Shown in pieces: positions 9,486-18,315 of a stretch of DNA of 64,000 bases. The stretch is from NCBI RefSeq assembly GCF_020884795.1, contig NZ_BBZF01000018.1, positions 265,872 through 329,871 on the forward strand, written 5' to 3'. Source of the DNA: Micromonospora okii (GTDB lineage Bacteria > Actinomycetota > Actinomycetes > Mycobacteriales > Micromonosporaceae). The notes under the pieces were generated by a model. That model worked only from the letters and a program-made list of their open reading frames with translations, had not been told where the DNA came from and ran no database searches. Both the position numbers and the translations under genes were made by a program. Each line of letters starts with the position of its first letter. The first letter of the stretch is position 1.

Positions 9486-10460
9486 TCACCGCTGGCCGAC
9501 CGGCACGTCCAGCACCTCGTCCACGTCGCGGCGCGGGGTCGGCGAGCCCGGCTGGCCGTACCCGACGCGCATCACCATCTGCGGGGTGCCGAACCGGCCC
9601 AGGGAGAGCCGCAGCGCCTCCCGCGCCCCCGGCACCTCGATCGGCTGGGAGAGCATCGACACGGCCAGCCCGGCGTCGGTGGCGGTGAGCAGCACCCGCT
9701 GGAGGGCCTGCCCGGCGATCACCTGGTCGGTGGTGGTGTTGCCGGGGGAGCCGAGCACCGCCACGAGGGGCTCCGGCTCGAAGTCCCGCCCCGGCGCCCG
9801 GTCCCGCCCGCCGAAGCCACGGCTGGGCAGCAGGTCCTGCGGCTCGCCCAGCGGGCCCCCGGCGGCGGCCGGAATCCCGTCCGGGGCGGGCGCGCGCCGC
9901 ACCCACGCCTCCCGCTCGGCCCGGTAGGCGGGATCGCGCTCCAGCACCCGGTTGGCGCTGTGGGCGATCTCGGCGAACGCGTTCACCGCGCTGACCCCGA
10001 TGACCATCTCCAGCCAGCCCTGCTCGGCGCGGGCCGCCTCGCCGAGCCGCCAGCGGGCGTCGGCGGGCACCGGGTCGGGCCAGAAGGGCGCGCGGTTGCT
10101 GAACCGGCGCGGAATGGCCGCGTGCAGGGCCAGCTCCGCCGGGGTGGGCCGGCGCGGCACGTCCGGGGTCAGCCGGGCCACGATGTCCGGCTCCGTCGGG
10201 TACGGCCGCAGCCGCACCGTCGCCGGGGTGCCCGCCGCAGCCAGGGAGAGCCGCAGGTTGAACAGGGCCGCGCCGCAGGCGATCCGCGCCCCCCAGCCGC
10301 TCGGGTCGGTGGCGGGCAGGTGGCGCTCCCGGTCCACCGCCACCTCGATCCCGCCGTCGCGCAGGCGCAACCGCCACGGCTGGGTGTTGTGCAGCGACGG
10401 CGCCCGGACCGCGTCCGCGGCGGCGGCCCTGAGTTGCTCGACGGTGAAGCCGGTCTCCAT
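9486..10460 (-). CDS. Acg-type nitroreductase family protein
   Basis: A 324-residue protein of the Acg family of FMN-fold oxidoreductases. The N-terminal APSLHNTQPWRLRL motif is the family hallmark; a second half-domain contains RFSNRAPF and a C-terminal STGDAGL-like segment (LTATDAGLAVSMLSQPIE). In Mycobacterium tuberculosis the homologue Acg (Rv2032) is strongly controlled by DosR and may bind flavin without being an active nitroreductase. ATG 10460 has the divergent regulator gene on the other side. A DosR-like box at 10539-10553 is read on this strand 79 bases upstream, and a second box lies further up. A related gene is present at 14768. Confidence 0.88.
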   Translation of the reverse strand: METGFTVEQLRAAAADAVRAPSLHNTQPWRLRLRDGGIEVAVDRERHLPATDPSGWGARIACGAALFNLRLSLAAAGTPATVRLRPYPTEPDIVARLTPDVPRRPTPAELALHAAIPRRFSNRAPFWPDPVPADARWRLGEAARAEQGWLEMVIGVSAVNAFAEIAHSANRVLERDPAYRAEREAWVRRAPAPDGIPAAAGGPLGEPQDLLPSRGFGGRDRAPGRDFEPEPLVAVLGSPGNTTTDQVIAGQALQRVLLTATDAGLAVSMLSQPIEVPGAREALRLSLGRFGTPQMVMRVGYGQPGSPTPRRDVDEVLDVPVGQR

Positions 10461-10538
10461 GGTGACGCTCCTTCCGTGGCAGGTCGTGCGGTCCCGCCGG
10501 TTCTCCTCCACGGTGCGCGCCCGGGACGGTCGGCGGGC

Positions 10539-10553
10539 AGGGCCGGACGTCCC
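10539..10553 (-). promoter_or_regulatory. DosR-like box A
   Basis: Read on the minus strand this is GGGACGTCCGGCCCT, which fits the mycobacterial DosR pattern GGGACNNNNGNCCCT at every fixed position. It lies 79 bases upstream of the Acg-type nitroreductase start. Binding by the local DevR-like regulator is inferred. Confidence 0.65.
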
Positions 10554-10596
10554 CTCTGCCCCGGGACCCCCTGCCCGGGGCGGGCGCGCCCGGGTA

Positions 10597-10610
10597 GGGA
10601 CCTTCGGCCC
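10597..10610 (+). promoter_or_regulatory. DosR-like box B
   Basis: GGGACCTTCGGCCC matches the DosR half-site spacing exactly and ends 36 bases upstream of the start of the DevR-like regulator, so autoregulation is likely. It is the box closest to the regulator in the 186-bp divergent intergenic region. Confidence 0.65.
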
Positions 10611-10646
10611 GTGGCGGGTGGGGGTACGAGGGGGTAGAAACGAGGG

Positions 10647-11285
10647 ATGATCCGGGTGTTCCTGCTCGACGACCACGAGGTCGTCCGCCGTGGCCTTGCC
10701 GACCTGCTCACCGCCAGCGGCGACATCGAGGTGGTGGGGGAGTCGGGGCTCGCGCAGGAGGCGGCCCGCCGCATCCCGGCGCTGCGGCCCGACGTGGCGA
10801 TCCTCGACGCCCGGCTGCCGGACGGCAACGGCATCGACGTGTGCCGCGACGTCCGCGCCGTCGACTCGTCGATCAAGGGCCTGATCCTCACCTCGTACGA
10901 GGACGACGAGGCCCTCTTCGCGGCGATCATGGCCGGCGCGGCGGGGTACGTGCTCAAGCAGATCCGCGGCACCGACCTGGTCGACGCGGTGCGCCGGGTC
11001 GCCGCCGGGCAGTCCCTGCTCGACCCGGCGATCACCACTCGGGTGCTGGACCGCATCCGCAGCGGCGTGGAGCAGCCCCGCGAGCTGAAGACCCTCACCG
11101 AGCAGGAGCGCCGCATCCTGGAGTACGTCGCCGAGGGGCTCACCAACCGGGAGATCGCCGGCAAGATGTTCCTCGCCGAGAAGACGGTGAAGAACTACGT
11201 CTCCAGCGTCCTGGCCAAGCTGGGCCTGGAGCGCCGCACCCAGGCCGCCGTCCTGGCCACCCGCCTGCTGGGCCCCCGCAGCTAG
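10647..11285 (+). CDS. DevR/DosR-like LuxR-family response regulator
   Basis: A 212-residue NarL/FixJ-type regulator. The receiver domain (1-120) has the acidic pair Asp8-Asp9, phospho-acceptor Asp54 (AILDARLPDG), Thr82 and Lys104. The C-terminal LuxR HTH (about 148-210) contains LTNREIAGKMFLAEKTVKNYVS, with Lys179, Lys182 and Asn183. From memory these are the same residue numbers as the phosphorylation and DNA-contact residues of M. tuberculosis DosR, which makes orthology-like function probable. ATG 10647 is preceded by a weak GAGGG. The probable partner kinase is at 12981-14705, separated by a sulfatase gene and on the opposite strand. Expected role: activates the hypoxia/NO/dormancy genes around it. 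Confidence 0.9.
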   Translation: MIRVFLLDDHEVVRRGLADLLTASGDIEVVGESGLAQEAARRIPALRPDVAILDARLPDGNGIDVCRDVRAVDSSIKGLILTSYEDDEALFAAIMAGAAGYVLKQIRGTDLVDAVRRVAAGQSLLDPAITTRVLDRIRSGVEQPRELKTLTEQERRILEYVAEGLTNREIAGKMFLAEKTVKNYVSSVLAKLGLERRTQAAVLATRLLGPRS

Positions 11286-11392
11286 GCGACGGGGCCGCCG
11301 GTCGACCCGGGGCCCCGACCGCGCCGGACCGCGTAGGTCGGTCCGCCGGGAAGCCGCGCCCCGGGCCGGTCTTCCGCCCGTCGGACACACCC

Positions 11393-11421
11393 TTGCCTTT
11401 CGCCGGCCAATTCCCTACTGT
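11393..11421 (+). promoter_or_regulatory. Promoter of the sulfatase gene
   Basis: TTGCCT (11393-11398), a 17-base spacer and TACTGT (11416-11421) form a plausible housekeeping promoter in a locally AT-rich stretch, followed by AGGGAGGG just before the start codon. Confidence 0.5.
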
Positions 11422-11455
11422 CCCGCTAGGAAAGATAGATTTTTAGGGAGGGTTC

Positions 11456-12871
11456 ATGGCACCATCGGACGGCCAGACCAGGCGGCAGGTCATCGGCGGC
11501 ATCGCGGGAGTCGCCGGTGCCGTCGCCGCGTCGGCGCTCACGCCCGAACAGGCGCTCGCGGGCGGGCCCGACGAGCGGCCGTTCCGCGCCGACGTCTCCG
11601 GCCGGCACCCCACGACGCGGCCGAACGTTCTGGTCATCCTCGGCGACGACCTGGGCTGGGCCGACCTGAGCAGCTACGGGTCGCCCAACATCCACACACC
11701 CCACCTGGACCGGCTCGCCCGGGACGGGGTCCGCTTCACCAACGGCTACTCCGCCGCCGCCGTCTGCTCCCCGACCCGCTTCGGGCTCTACACCGGTCGC
11801 TACCCCGGGCGGCTCGCCGGCGGGCTGCCCGAGCCCATCGGCCGGGCCCACGAGCTGGAGGGCCTGCCCCCGGGGCACCCCACGCTGGCCTCCCTGCTCA
11901 AGGGCGCGGGCTACACCACCGCCATGTACGGCAAGTGGCACTGCGGGTTCCTGCCCTGGTTCAGCCCGCTGCGCTCGGGCTGGGACGAGTTCTTCGGCAA
12001 CTTCTCCGGCGGCCTCGACTACTACTCCAAGGTCAGCCACCTGGGCCAGCACGACCTGTACGAGGGCGAGGTGCCGGTGGAGTCCCTGGACTACTACACC
12101 GACACGGTCGCCGACCGCGCCGCCGCGTTCGTCCGGCGCGAGCACCGCCGCCCCTGGCTGCTGAACCTGAACTTCACCAGCCCGCACTGGCCCTGGGAGG
12201 CCCCCGGTGACCGGGCGGTCAGCGCGGAGCTGACCGCGCGCATCCGGGCGGGCGAGAGCGGCGTGCTCTTCCACCGCGACGGCGGCTCCCTCGACACGTA
12301 CCGGAAGATGGTGGAGAACCTCGACCGCGCCGTCGGGCAGGTGCTGACCGCGCTGCGGCAGACCGGCCAGGAGCGGAACACGGTCGTCCTCTTCGCCAGC
12401 GACAACGGCGGCGAACGGTTCTCCCACCAGTGGCCGCTGACCGGCGGCAAGGGCGGCCTCGAGGAGGGCGGCATCCGGGTGCCGACCATCCTGCGCTGGC
12501 CGGCCCGCGTCCGGCCCGGCCAGGTCAGCCACGAGCCGGTGGTGACCCAGGACTGGACGGCGACCCTGGTCGAGGTCGCCGGGGCGCGGCCGGACCCGGG
12601 GCACCCCTTCGACGGCGCGAGCCTCGCCGGCTACCTGCTGCGGGGGGAGCCGGCCCCGGAGCGGGCCCTGTTCTGGCGCACCAGGGGCAACCGCGCGCTG
12701 CGCCAGGGTCGCTGGAAGTACTTCCGCGGCACCGGCGGGTCGGACGCCCTGTACGACGTCGTCGCCGACCCGCGCGAGCAGGCCAACCGGGCCCGCCAGC
12801 GGCCGGACCTGGTCGAGGCGCTGCGCAGCCGCTGGGAGGCGATCGACGCCACCCTGCTGCGCTACCCCTGA
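11456..12871 (+). CDS. Exported formylglycine-dependent sulfatase
   Basis: A 471-residue arylsulfatase-family protein. It starts with a likely Tat signal (TRRQVIGGIAGVAGAVAASA), then NVLVILGDDLGWADL with the metal-binding Asp64-Asp65, and CSPTR at 104-108 matching C-x-P-x-R, in which the Cys is converted to formylglycine. MYGKWHCG and ASDNGGE complete the usual active-site set. Such enzymes cleave sulfate esters outside the membrane, from aryl sulfates or sulfated glycans; the substrate is not predictable. GGGAGGG lies just upstream of ATG 11456. It has no DosR-like box and is flanked by genes that do, so it may be an unrelated insertion in the stress block. No formylglycine-generating enzyme is in the window. 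Confidence 0.92.
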   Translation: MAPSDGQTRRQVIGGIAGVAGAVAASALTPEQALAGGPDERPFRADVSGRHPTTRPNVLVILGDDLGWADLSSYGSPNIHTPHLDRLARDGVRFTNGYSAAAVCSPTRFGLYTGRYPGRLAGGLPEPIGRAHELEGLPPGHPTLASLLKGAGYTTAMYGKWHCGFLPWFSPLRSGWDEFFGNFSGGLDYYSKVSHLGQHDLYEGEVPVESLDYYTDTVADRAAAFVRREHRRPWLLNLNFTSPHWPWEAPGDRAVSAELTARIRAGESGVLFHRDGGSLDTYRKMVENLDRAVGQVLTALRQTGQERNTVVLFASDNGGERFSHQWPLTGGKGGLEEGGIRVPTILRWPARVRPGQVSHEPVVTQDWTATLVEVAGARPDPGHPFDGASLAGYLLRGEPAPERALFWRTRGNRALRQGRWKYFRGTGGSDALYDVVADPREQANRARQRPDLVEALRSRWEAIDATLLRYP

Positions 12872-12890
12872 CCGACCGGCCCGACCACCC

Positions 12891-12990
12891 GTCGGCGGGA
12901 GCGCGGACGCCCGGGGCCAGCTCGTCGGCGAAAGCGCGGGCACCCGGCTCAGTCCGCCGTCGGGAGCGCGGGCGCCCGGCTCAGTCGCGG
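12891..12990. repeat. Three imperfect 32-35 bp tandem repeats reaching into the sensor kinase stop
   Basis: Units start at 12891, 12924 and 12959, each beginning GTCGG and containing GCGCGGxCxCCCGG and (in the last two) GGCTCAGTC. The third copy runs into the last codons and the stop of the sensor kinase gene on the minus strand (12981-12983). Confidence 0.6.
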
Positions 12991-14705
12991 AGCGGCACGG
13001 ACCAGCGTAGTTCCGTGCCGCGCGGGCTCGCCGGGCGTACCTCGAAGTCGCCGGCGTGACGCTCGGCGCGCTCGCGGAGGTTGACCAGGCCGCCCCGGGC
13101 GGCGGCCGGGTCACAGCCCCGGCCGTCGTCGGTGACGGTCACCGTGACCCAGCCGCCGTCCACCCGCACCGCCACCGCGACCCGGCTGGCCTCGGCGTGG
13201 CGCACCGCGTTGGAGAGCGCCTCGCGCAGCACGGCGGTCAGGTCCGGGCGGACCGGCTCCGGCACGGCGCTGTCGATCGGCCCCGTCAGCTCCAGCGAGG
13301 GGCGGAAGCCCAGCAGGCCGGTGGCCACCTCGACCGCCTCGCGGATCTCGGTGCGCAGCGCCGCGCTCATCGGGGTGCGCAGCTCGAAGATGGTCCGGCG
13401 GATGTCCCGGATGGTGGCGTCCAGGTCGTCCACGGCGGCGTTGATCCGCTTGGCGACCTCGGGGCGGGCGTTCATCGCCCCGCTCTGCAACTGCAGGCCG
13501 GTGGCGAAGAGCCGCTGGATCACCACGTCGTGCAGGTCGCGGGCGATGCGCTCGCGGTCCTCCAGGACGACCAGCAGCTCCCGCTCCTCCTGCCCCCGGG
13601 CCCGCTCCATGGCCAGCGCGGCCTGCCCGGCGAAGCTGCCCAGCAGCGCCACGTCGTCGTCGCTGGCCCCGCTCCGGTCCGGCCCGTACGCGATCACCAG
13701 CACGCCGTGCAGCGCGTCGGCGGCGGCCAGCGGGGAGACCACCGCCGGCCCGGCGGTCACCGGCGCCGGCCAGGGCGCGGCCTCGGCCAGGTTCTCCACC
13801 AGCTCGTGCCGCCGCCGGGTGACCGAGCCGGCGAAGCTGGTCTCGGCGGCCGGCAGCACCGCGCCGGCCAGCTCCCGGGCCCCGTCGTCGGCGGCGTCGA
13901 CCACCTCCACCGTGAAGTGGCCGGCGTCCTCGTCGTAGAGCAGCACCACGGCCAGCTCCGCCCCGGCGACCTCCCGGGCCCGGCGGGCCACCAGGGTCAG
14001 CGCGTCGGTGCGGCGCACCTCGCCCAGCAGCACCGAGGTGATCTCGGCGGTGGCGGCCAGCCAGCGCTCCCGGCGGTGGGCCAGCGCGTACAGCCGGGCG
14101 TTCTCGATCGCCACGCCGGCCGCGGCGGCCAGCGCCACCACGATCTCCTCGTCGTCCTCGGTGAACTCGGCCGCGCCCTGCTTCTCGGCCAGGTAGAGGT
14201 TGCCGAAGACCTGGTCGCGGATGCGCACCGGCACGCCGAGGAAGCTGTGCATCGGCGGGTGGTTCGGCGGGAAGCCGTACGACTTCGGGTGCTTGGTGAT
14301 GTCCGGCATCCGCACCGGGCGGGGCTCGTCGATGAGCAGCCCCAGCACGCCCCGCCCGTGCGGCAGGTCACCGATCTTCGCGTGCAGCTCCTCGTCGATG
14401 CCGTGGGTGACGAAGTCGTGCAGCAGCCGGTCGGGGCCGATCACCCCGAGCGCGCCGTACCGGGCGCCGACCAGCTCGCAGGCCGCCTGCACGATCCGCC
14501 CGAGGGTGCTGCGCAGGTCCAGGTCGGTGCCGATGCCGACCACCGCGTCGAGCAGGGCGCGCAGCCGCTCCCGGCTGGTGACCACCTCGCCCACCCGGTC
14601 GAGCATCTCCTGGAGCAGTTCGTCGAGCCGCACCCGCGACAGCGGGCTCAGCCCCAGCGAGGGGGTGACGGTCTCGTGCCTCGGGTTCGGTGCGTCGGCG
14701 GCCAC
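12981..14705 (-). CDS. DevS/DosT-like heme sensor histidine kinase with two GAF domains
   Basis: A 574-residue cytosolic kinase. Two GAF domains (about 60-205 and 225-370) are followed by a HisKA_3 dimerisation region with phospho-acceptor His392 (ARDLHDVVIQRLF). An ATPase domain has the N-box LREALSNAVRHA and G-box TDDGRG. In GAF-A the sequence GFPPNHPPMHSFLGVP places His149, and FGNLYLAEK places Tyr171. From memory these are the numbers of the proximal heme ligand and the distal tyrosine of M. tuberculosis DosS. It should therefore bind heme and sense O2, NO or redox state, and phosphorylate the DevR-like regulator at 10647. The start is GTG 14705. No transmembrane segments. The nitroreductase gene at 14768 lies 62 bases upstream on the same strand. 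Confidence 0.92.
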   Translation of the reverse strand: MAADAPNPRHETVTPSLGLSPLSRVRLDELLQEMLDRVGEVVTSRERLRALLDAVVGIGTDLDLRSTLGRIVQAACELVGARYGALGVIGPDRLLHDFVTHGIDEELHAKIGDLPHGRGVLGLLIDEPRPVRMPDITKHPKSYGFPPNHPPMHSFLGVPVRIRDQVFGNLYLAEKQGAAEFTEDDEEIVVALAAAAGVAIENARLYALAHRRERWLAATAEITSVLLGEVRRTDALTLVARRAREVAGAELAVVLLYDEDAGHFTVEVVDAADDGARELAGAVLPAAETSFAGSVTRRRHELVENLAEAAPWPAPVTAGPAVVSPLAAADALHGVLVIAYGPDRSGASDDDVALLGSFAGQAALAMERARGQEERELLVVLEDRERIARDLHDVVIQRLFATGLQLQSGAMNARPEVAKRINAAVDDLDATIRDIRRTIFELRTPMSAALRTEIREAVEVATGLLGFRPSLELTGPIDSAVPEPVRPDLTAVLREALSNAVRHAEASRVAVAVRVDGGWVTVTVTDDGRGCDPAAARGGLVNLRERAERHAGDFEVRPASPRGTELRWSVPLRD

Positions 14706-14767
14706 CGGGCGATGCTATCGCCCGGTGGCCGCGCGGACCATGATCCGATGATCGTGGGAGGCGGTCG

Positions 14768-15772
14768 TCACGCGCCCCCGGCGCGCACCGCCGAGGTGTC
14801 CACGATCTGCTCGGTGGCGAGCCGGGGGGTGTGCGGCGGGCCGGCGTGCTCCGGGTCCGCGAGCCCCATCCGCAGCACCAGGTACGGGTACCCGATCCCG
14901 GCCAGCGTCTGCCGCAGCGTCTGCCGGGTGCCCTCCACCTCGACGACGCCGGAGAGCGGCACCACCGACACGCCGAGCCGGGTGGCGGTCAACCACGCCG
15001 CCGACAGCGCCTCGCCGGCCCGCAGCCAGGTGTCCGGCTCGTCCTCGTCGCCGAAGAGCAGCCCGTACACGGCCGCCCGGTCGTGGCCCGGACCCACCGG
15101 CAGGGTGCCGGAGCGGCCGAAGTCCCGGGCCGGCACGGTGGTCTGCGGGGCCTGCGCGGGGAGCACCTCCGGCGGCAGGCCGGTGCCGGTGCCCACGCGG
15201 GTGGTCCAGTAGGCCAGCTCCTCGCGGAGCTGCGGGTCGTCCGCCTCGACCGCCCCGGCGTGTGCGGCGGCGGCGGCCAGCTCCATCACCTGGTCGGCGT
15301 TGAGCACCTGCATCCGGGAGCCCTCGGCGGCGACCGCCTTGGCGATGTCGTCGAGCGCGGCGGCGGGCACGGGCTCGTCGCTGACCGGCCGCCGGTCGGT
15401 GTGCCGCACCCGCATGCACTGCACCAGGCGCATCGCCTCCGCGTCGGCCCCGACGTGCCGCAGGTCGCCGAGCCGGGCCAGCAGCTCCGGGTCGCCCGGG
15501 TCGGGCAGCCGCTCCACGACACACGACCAGCCCTCGGCGGCGAGCGCCACCCGGGCGTGGTGCAGCGCGGTGCCGCAGCTCAACGCCAGCAGCCGCCCCT
15601 CCGGGTCGGCGGCGGTGAGCTGCCGGTCCCGGACCACGCGCAGCTCCAGCGCGTCGGGCAGCACCCGCCAGCGCCACGGCTGCGTGTTGTGCACCGAGGG
15701 GGCGTGGCCGGCCGTCGCGGCGGCCTCCGCGAGCGCGGTGGTCAACGGGCGGTCCGGCGTCTCGTGGCTCAT
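14768..15772 (-). CDS. Second Acg-type nitroreductase family protein
   Basis: A 334-residue paralogue of the protein at 9486. It shares the N-terminal APSVHNTQPWRWRV signature and the C-terminal ATRLGVSVVPLSGVVEV segment. FMN-fold proteins of this kind are strongly dormancy-induced in mycobacteria; whether they reduce nitro groups or sequester flavin is debated. The start is ATG 15772, preceded by AAAGG. The sensor kinase gene follows 62 bases downstream on the same strand, so the two may be co-transcribed and the kinase would then be part of its own regulon. A near-consensus DosR-like box (15870-15883) lies 98 bases upstream in the region shared with the divergent ATPase gene. Confidence 0.88.
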   Translation of the reverse strand: MSHETPDRPLTTALAEAAATAGHAPSVHNTQPWRWRVLPDALELRVVRDRQLTAADPEGRLLALSCGTALHHARVALAAEGWSCVVERLPDPGDPELLARLGDLRHVGADAEAMRLVQCMRVRHTDRRPVSDEPVPAAALDDIAKAVAAEGSRMQVLNADQVMELAAAAAHAGAVEADDPQLREELAYWTTRVGTGTGLPPEVLPAQAPQTTVPARDFGRSGTLPVGPGHDRAAVYGLLFGDEDEPDTWLRAGEALSAAWLTATRLGVSVVPLSGVVEVEGTRQTLRQTLAGIGYPYLVLRMGLADPEHAGPPHTPRLATEQIVDTSAVRAGGA

Positions 15773-15869
15773 CGTCACGACCTTTCGTCTCTGCCCATCG
15801 TGCCCCACCCCGGCGGTGCCCCGGGTGGGGTTGCCGCTCCATCCTGCGGCACGGGCTCCCCGGACGCAC

Positions 15870-15883
15870 GGTACGCAGGTCCC
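15870..15883 (-). promoter_or_regulatory. DosR-like box C (one mismatch)
   Basis: Read on the minus strand GGGACCTGCGTACC differs from GGGACNNNNGNCCC at one fixed position. It sits about 98 bases from the nitroreductase start and 92 from the divergent P-type ATPase start, so it could serve either. Confidence 0.45.
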
Positions 15884-15974
15884 CCCGCGCCCCGGCACCT
15901 CGCCCCGCTGATCACGGCCGGACGATTCGGTCGTTGGCCTCCCCGCAGGCCCCGGCCGTTGAGAGGATCCGCAG

Positions 15975-18302
15975 GTGGGCACCGAGGCGCGGGAGTGCGT
16001 GCCGGAGCGGCCGGCGGCACGGCGCGCCGCGCGGGGGTTCGCCCTCCGGTGGGGGCCGCTGACCGCGCTGACCGTGGCCGTGCTGGCCGGGGCGGGGCTG
16101 TGGCTCGCCGGCCGGCGCACCGCCGCCGACTGGCTCTGGGCGGCGGTGACGGTGGCCGCGCTGGCCCCGGCCGCCTGGTCGACGCTGCGTCGACTGTGGC
16201 ACCGGCAGTTCGGGGTGGACGTCATCGCCGTCCTCGCGCTGGCCGGCACGCTCGTGGTCCGGGAGTACCTCGCCGGCGCGGTGATCGCGCTGATGCTGGC
16301 CACCGGGCGGGCGCTGGAGGCGTACGCCCAGCGCAGGGCGACCCGGGACCTGCGCTCCCTGCTGGAACGGGCCCCGCGCTCGGCGCGGCGGCGGCGCCCC
16401 GGCGGCGGCGTGGAGACGGTCCCGCTGGACCGGGTGGCCGTCGGCGACCGGCTGGTGGTCGGCCCCGGCGACGTGGTGCCGGTCGACGGGACCGCCGAGG
16501 AGGCCGCCACCCTCGACGAGTCGGTGGTCACCGGGGAGGCCCGGCTCGTGCAGCGGGCGGTGGGTCAGCCGGTGGCCAGCGGCGTGGTCAACGCCGGGGC
16601 CGGGTTCGGGCTGCGGGCCACGAAGGACGCGGCGGCCAGCACGTACGCGGGGATCGTCCGGCTCGCCGAGGAAGCGACCGCGCGCAAGGCCCCGGTGGTG
16701 CGGATGGCCGACCGGTACGCCGCGGCGTTCGTGCCGTTCACCCTGGTCCTGGCCGGGCTTGGCTGGCTGCTCTCCGGCGAGTTCGTGCGGGCCGTGGCGG
16801 TGCTGGTGGTGGCCACCCCCTGTCCGCTCCTGCTGGCCACCCCCATCGCGATCGTCTCCGGGCTGTCCCGGGCGGCCCGGCGCGGGGTGCTGGTCCGCGA
16901 CGGCGGCTCCCTGGAACTGCTCGGCCGCGCCCGGACCCTGCTGGTCGACAAGACCGGCACGCTCACCGCCGGCCGGCCCCGCGCCGCCGAGACGGTGGTC
17001 GCCCCCGGCGGCGACCGGGACGAGGTGCTGCGGCTGGCCGCCTCCGTCGAGCAGCTCTCCCCGCACGTGCTGGCCGCCGCCCTGGTGCGGCAGGCCCGGG
17101 ACCGGGGGCTGGCGCTGGCCGACCCGACCGAGGTGACCGAGGAGCCGGGGCGCGGGGTAACCGGCCGGGTCGACGGCCGGCTGACCCGCGTCGGGCAGCT
17201 CGGTGGGGAGCTGCCGCAGTGGGCGGCGCGGGTCGGCGAGCGCGCCGAGCTGGCCGGCCGGTCCGTGGTCTGGGTCAGCGGCGAGGACGGCCCGATCGGG
17301 GCGATCCTGCTGGAGGACCCGGTGCGCCCCGACGCCCGGCGCACCGTGCGCCGGCTGCGCGAGGCGGGGCTGGACCGGCTCATCATGGTCACGGGCGACC
17401 GGCCGGCCACCGCCGAGCAGGTCGCCTCGGCTGTGGGGGTGGACGACGTGCTGGCCCGCTGCTCGCCGCAGGAGAAGGCCGCCCGGGTCCGCGAGGAGTC
17501 CCGGCGGGCCGTGACGGTAATGGTCGGCGACGGCGTGAACGACGCCCCCGCCCTCGCCGAGGCGCACGTGGGGGTGGCGATGGGGGCCACCGGGGCGACC
17601 GCCTCCGCCGACGTCGCCGACGCGGTGCTCACCGTCGACCGGCTCGACCGGCTCGCCGACGCCGTGGAGATCGCCCGGTACGCCCGCCGGATCGCCGCGC
17701 AGAGCGCCGTCGTCGGCATGGGACTGGCCGTGGCGGCGATGCTCGTCGCGGCGGTCGGTCGGCTTCCTCCGGTGGCCGGCGCGTTCCTCCAGGAGGGCAT
17801 CGACGTCGTGGTGATCCTCAACGCGCTGCGGGCCCTGCGTGGCGGGCTGCGCCGCCGGGCCGTCGCGCCGGAGAGCCGCGAGCTGCTCGACCGGTACGCG
17901 GGCGAGCACGCCGACGTCCGGGACGCGCTGGCCGGGCTGCGGGACACCGCCGACCTGGTCGCCACCGCCCCCGGGTCGCCGGAGTGCCTGCCCGCCCTGC
18001 GCGAGACGCACCGGCGGCTCACCGAACGGGTGCTGCCGCACGAGGCCGCCGAGGAGCAGCGGCTCTACCCGGCGCTGGCCTCGGCGCTCGGCAGCGCCGA
18101 GGCCACCTCGCCGATGAGCCGGGGGCACGTGGAGATCCGCCGGCTGGTCGACCGGATCGGCGCCCACCTCGCGCAGGCCGGCGCCGGGCCGCTGCGCGGC
18201 GACCAGGTCACCGACCTGCTCGCCACGCTGTACGGCCTCGACGCCGTCGCGCGCCTGCACCTGGCCCAGGAGGAGGAGGACTACTTCTCGCTCCGGGACT
18301 GA
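15975..18302 (+). CDS. Heavy-metal-type P-type ATPase fused to a C-terminal hemerythrin domain
   Basis: A 775-residue membrane protein in two parts. Residues 1-625 form a P1B-type ATPase without an N-terminal metal-binding domain: membrane pairs, VVTGEA at 184-189 (TGES in most pumps), TPCP at 281-284 as the metal-site motif, DKTGT with phosphorylated Asp325, TGDRPATA and GDGVNDAP. The usual SEHP-type motif is degenerate (EQLSPH). Residues 635-775 form a hemerythrin/HHE four-helix unit with the ligand pattern His645, His689, Glu693/694, His718, His762, Glu766. The hemerythrin half could sense O2 or NO or carry iron, coupling metal export to redox state. GTG 15975 has GAGAGGA seven bases upstream. 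The metal is unknown; it lies among DosR-box genes. Confidence 0.9.
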   Translation: MGTEARECVPERPAARRAARGFALRWGPLTALTVAVLAGAGLWLAGRRTAADWLWAAVTVAALAPAAWSTLRRLWHRQFGVDVIAVLALAGTLVVREYLAGAVIALMLATGRALEAYAQRRATRDLRSLLERAPRSARRRRPGGGVETVPLDRVAVGDRLVVGPGDVVPVDGTAEEAATLDESVVTGEARLVQRAVGQPVASGVVNAGAGFGLRATKDAAASTYAGIVRLAEEATARKAPVVRMADRYAAAFVPFTLVLAGLGWLLSGEFVRAVAVLVVATPCPLLLATPIAIVSGLSRAARRGVLVRDGGSLELLGRARTLLVDKTGTLTAGRPRAAETVVAPGGDRDEVLRLAASVEQLSPHVLAAALVRQARDRGLALADPTEVTEEPGRGVTGRVDGRLTRVGQLGGELPQWAARVGERAELAGRSVVWVSGEDGPIGAILLEDPVRPDARRTVRRLREAGLDRLIMVTGDRPATAEQVASAVGVDDVLARCSPQEKAARVREESRRAVTVMVGDGVNDAPALAEAHVGVAMGATGATASADVADAVLTVDRLDRLADAVEIARYARRIAAQSAVVGMGLAVAAMLVAAVGRLPPVAGAFLQEGIDVVVILNALRALRGGLRRRAVAPESRELLDRYAGEHADVRDALAGLRDTADLVATAPGSPECLPALRETHRRLTERVLPHEAAEEQRLYPALASALGSAEATSPMSRGHVEIRRLVDRIGAHLAQAGAGPLRGDQVTDLLATLYGLDAVARLHLAQEEEDYFSLRD

Positions 18303-18315
18303 GGCGCGGGGCGGC

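Noticed and set aside
15925..15940. GGACGATTCGGTCG as a fifth DosR-like box before the ATPase gene
   Set aside because: It is partly palindromic but misses several fixed positions of the pattern; the site at 15870 fits better.
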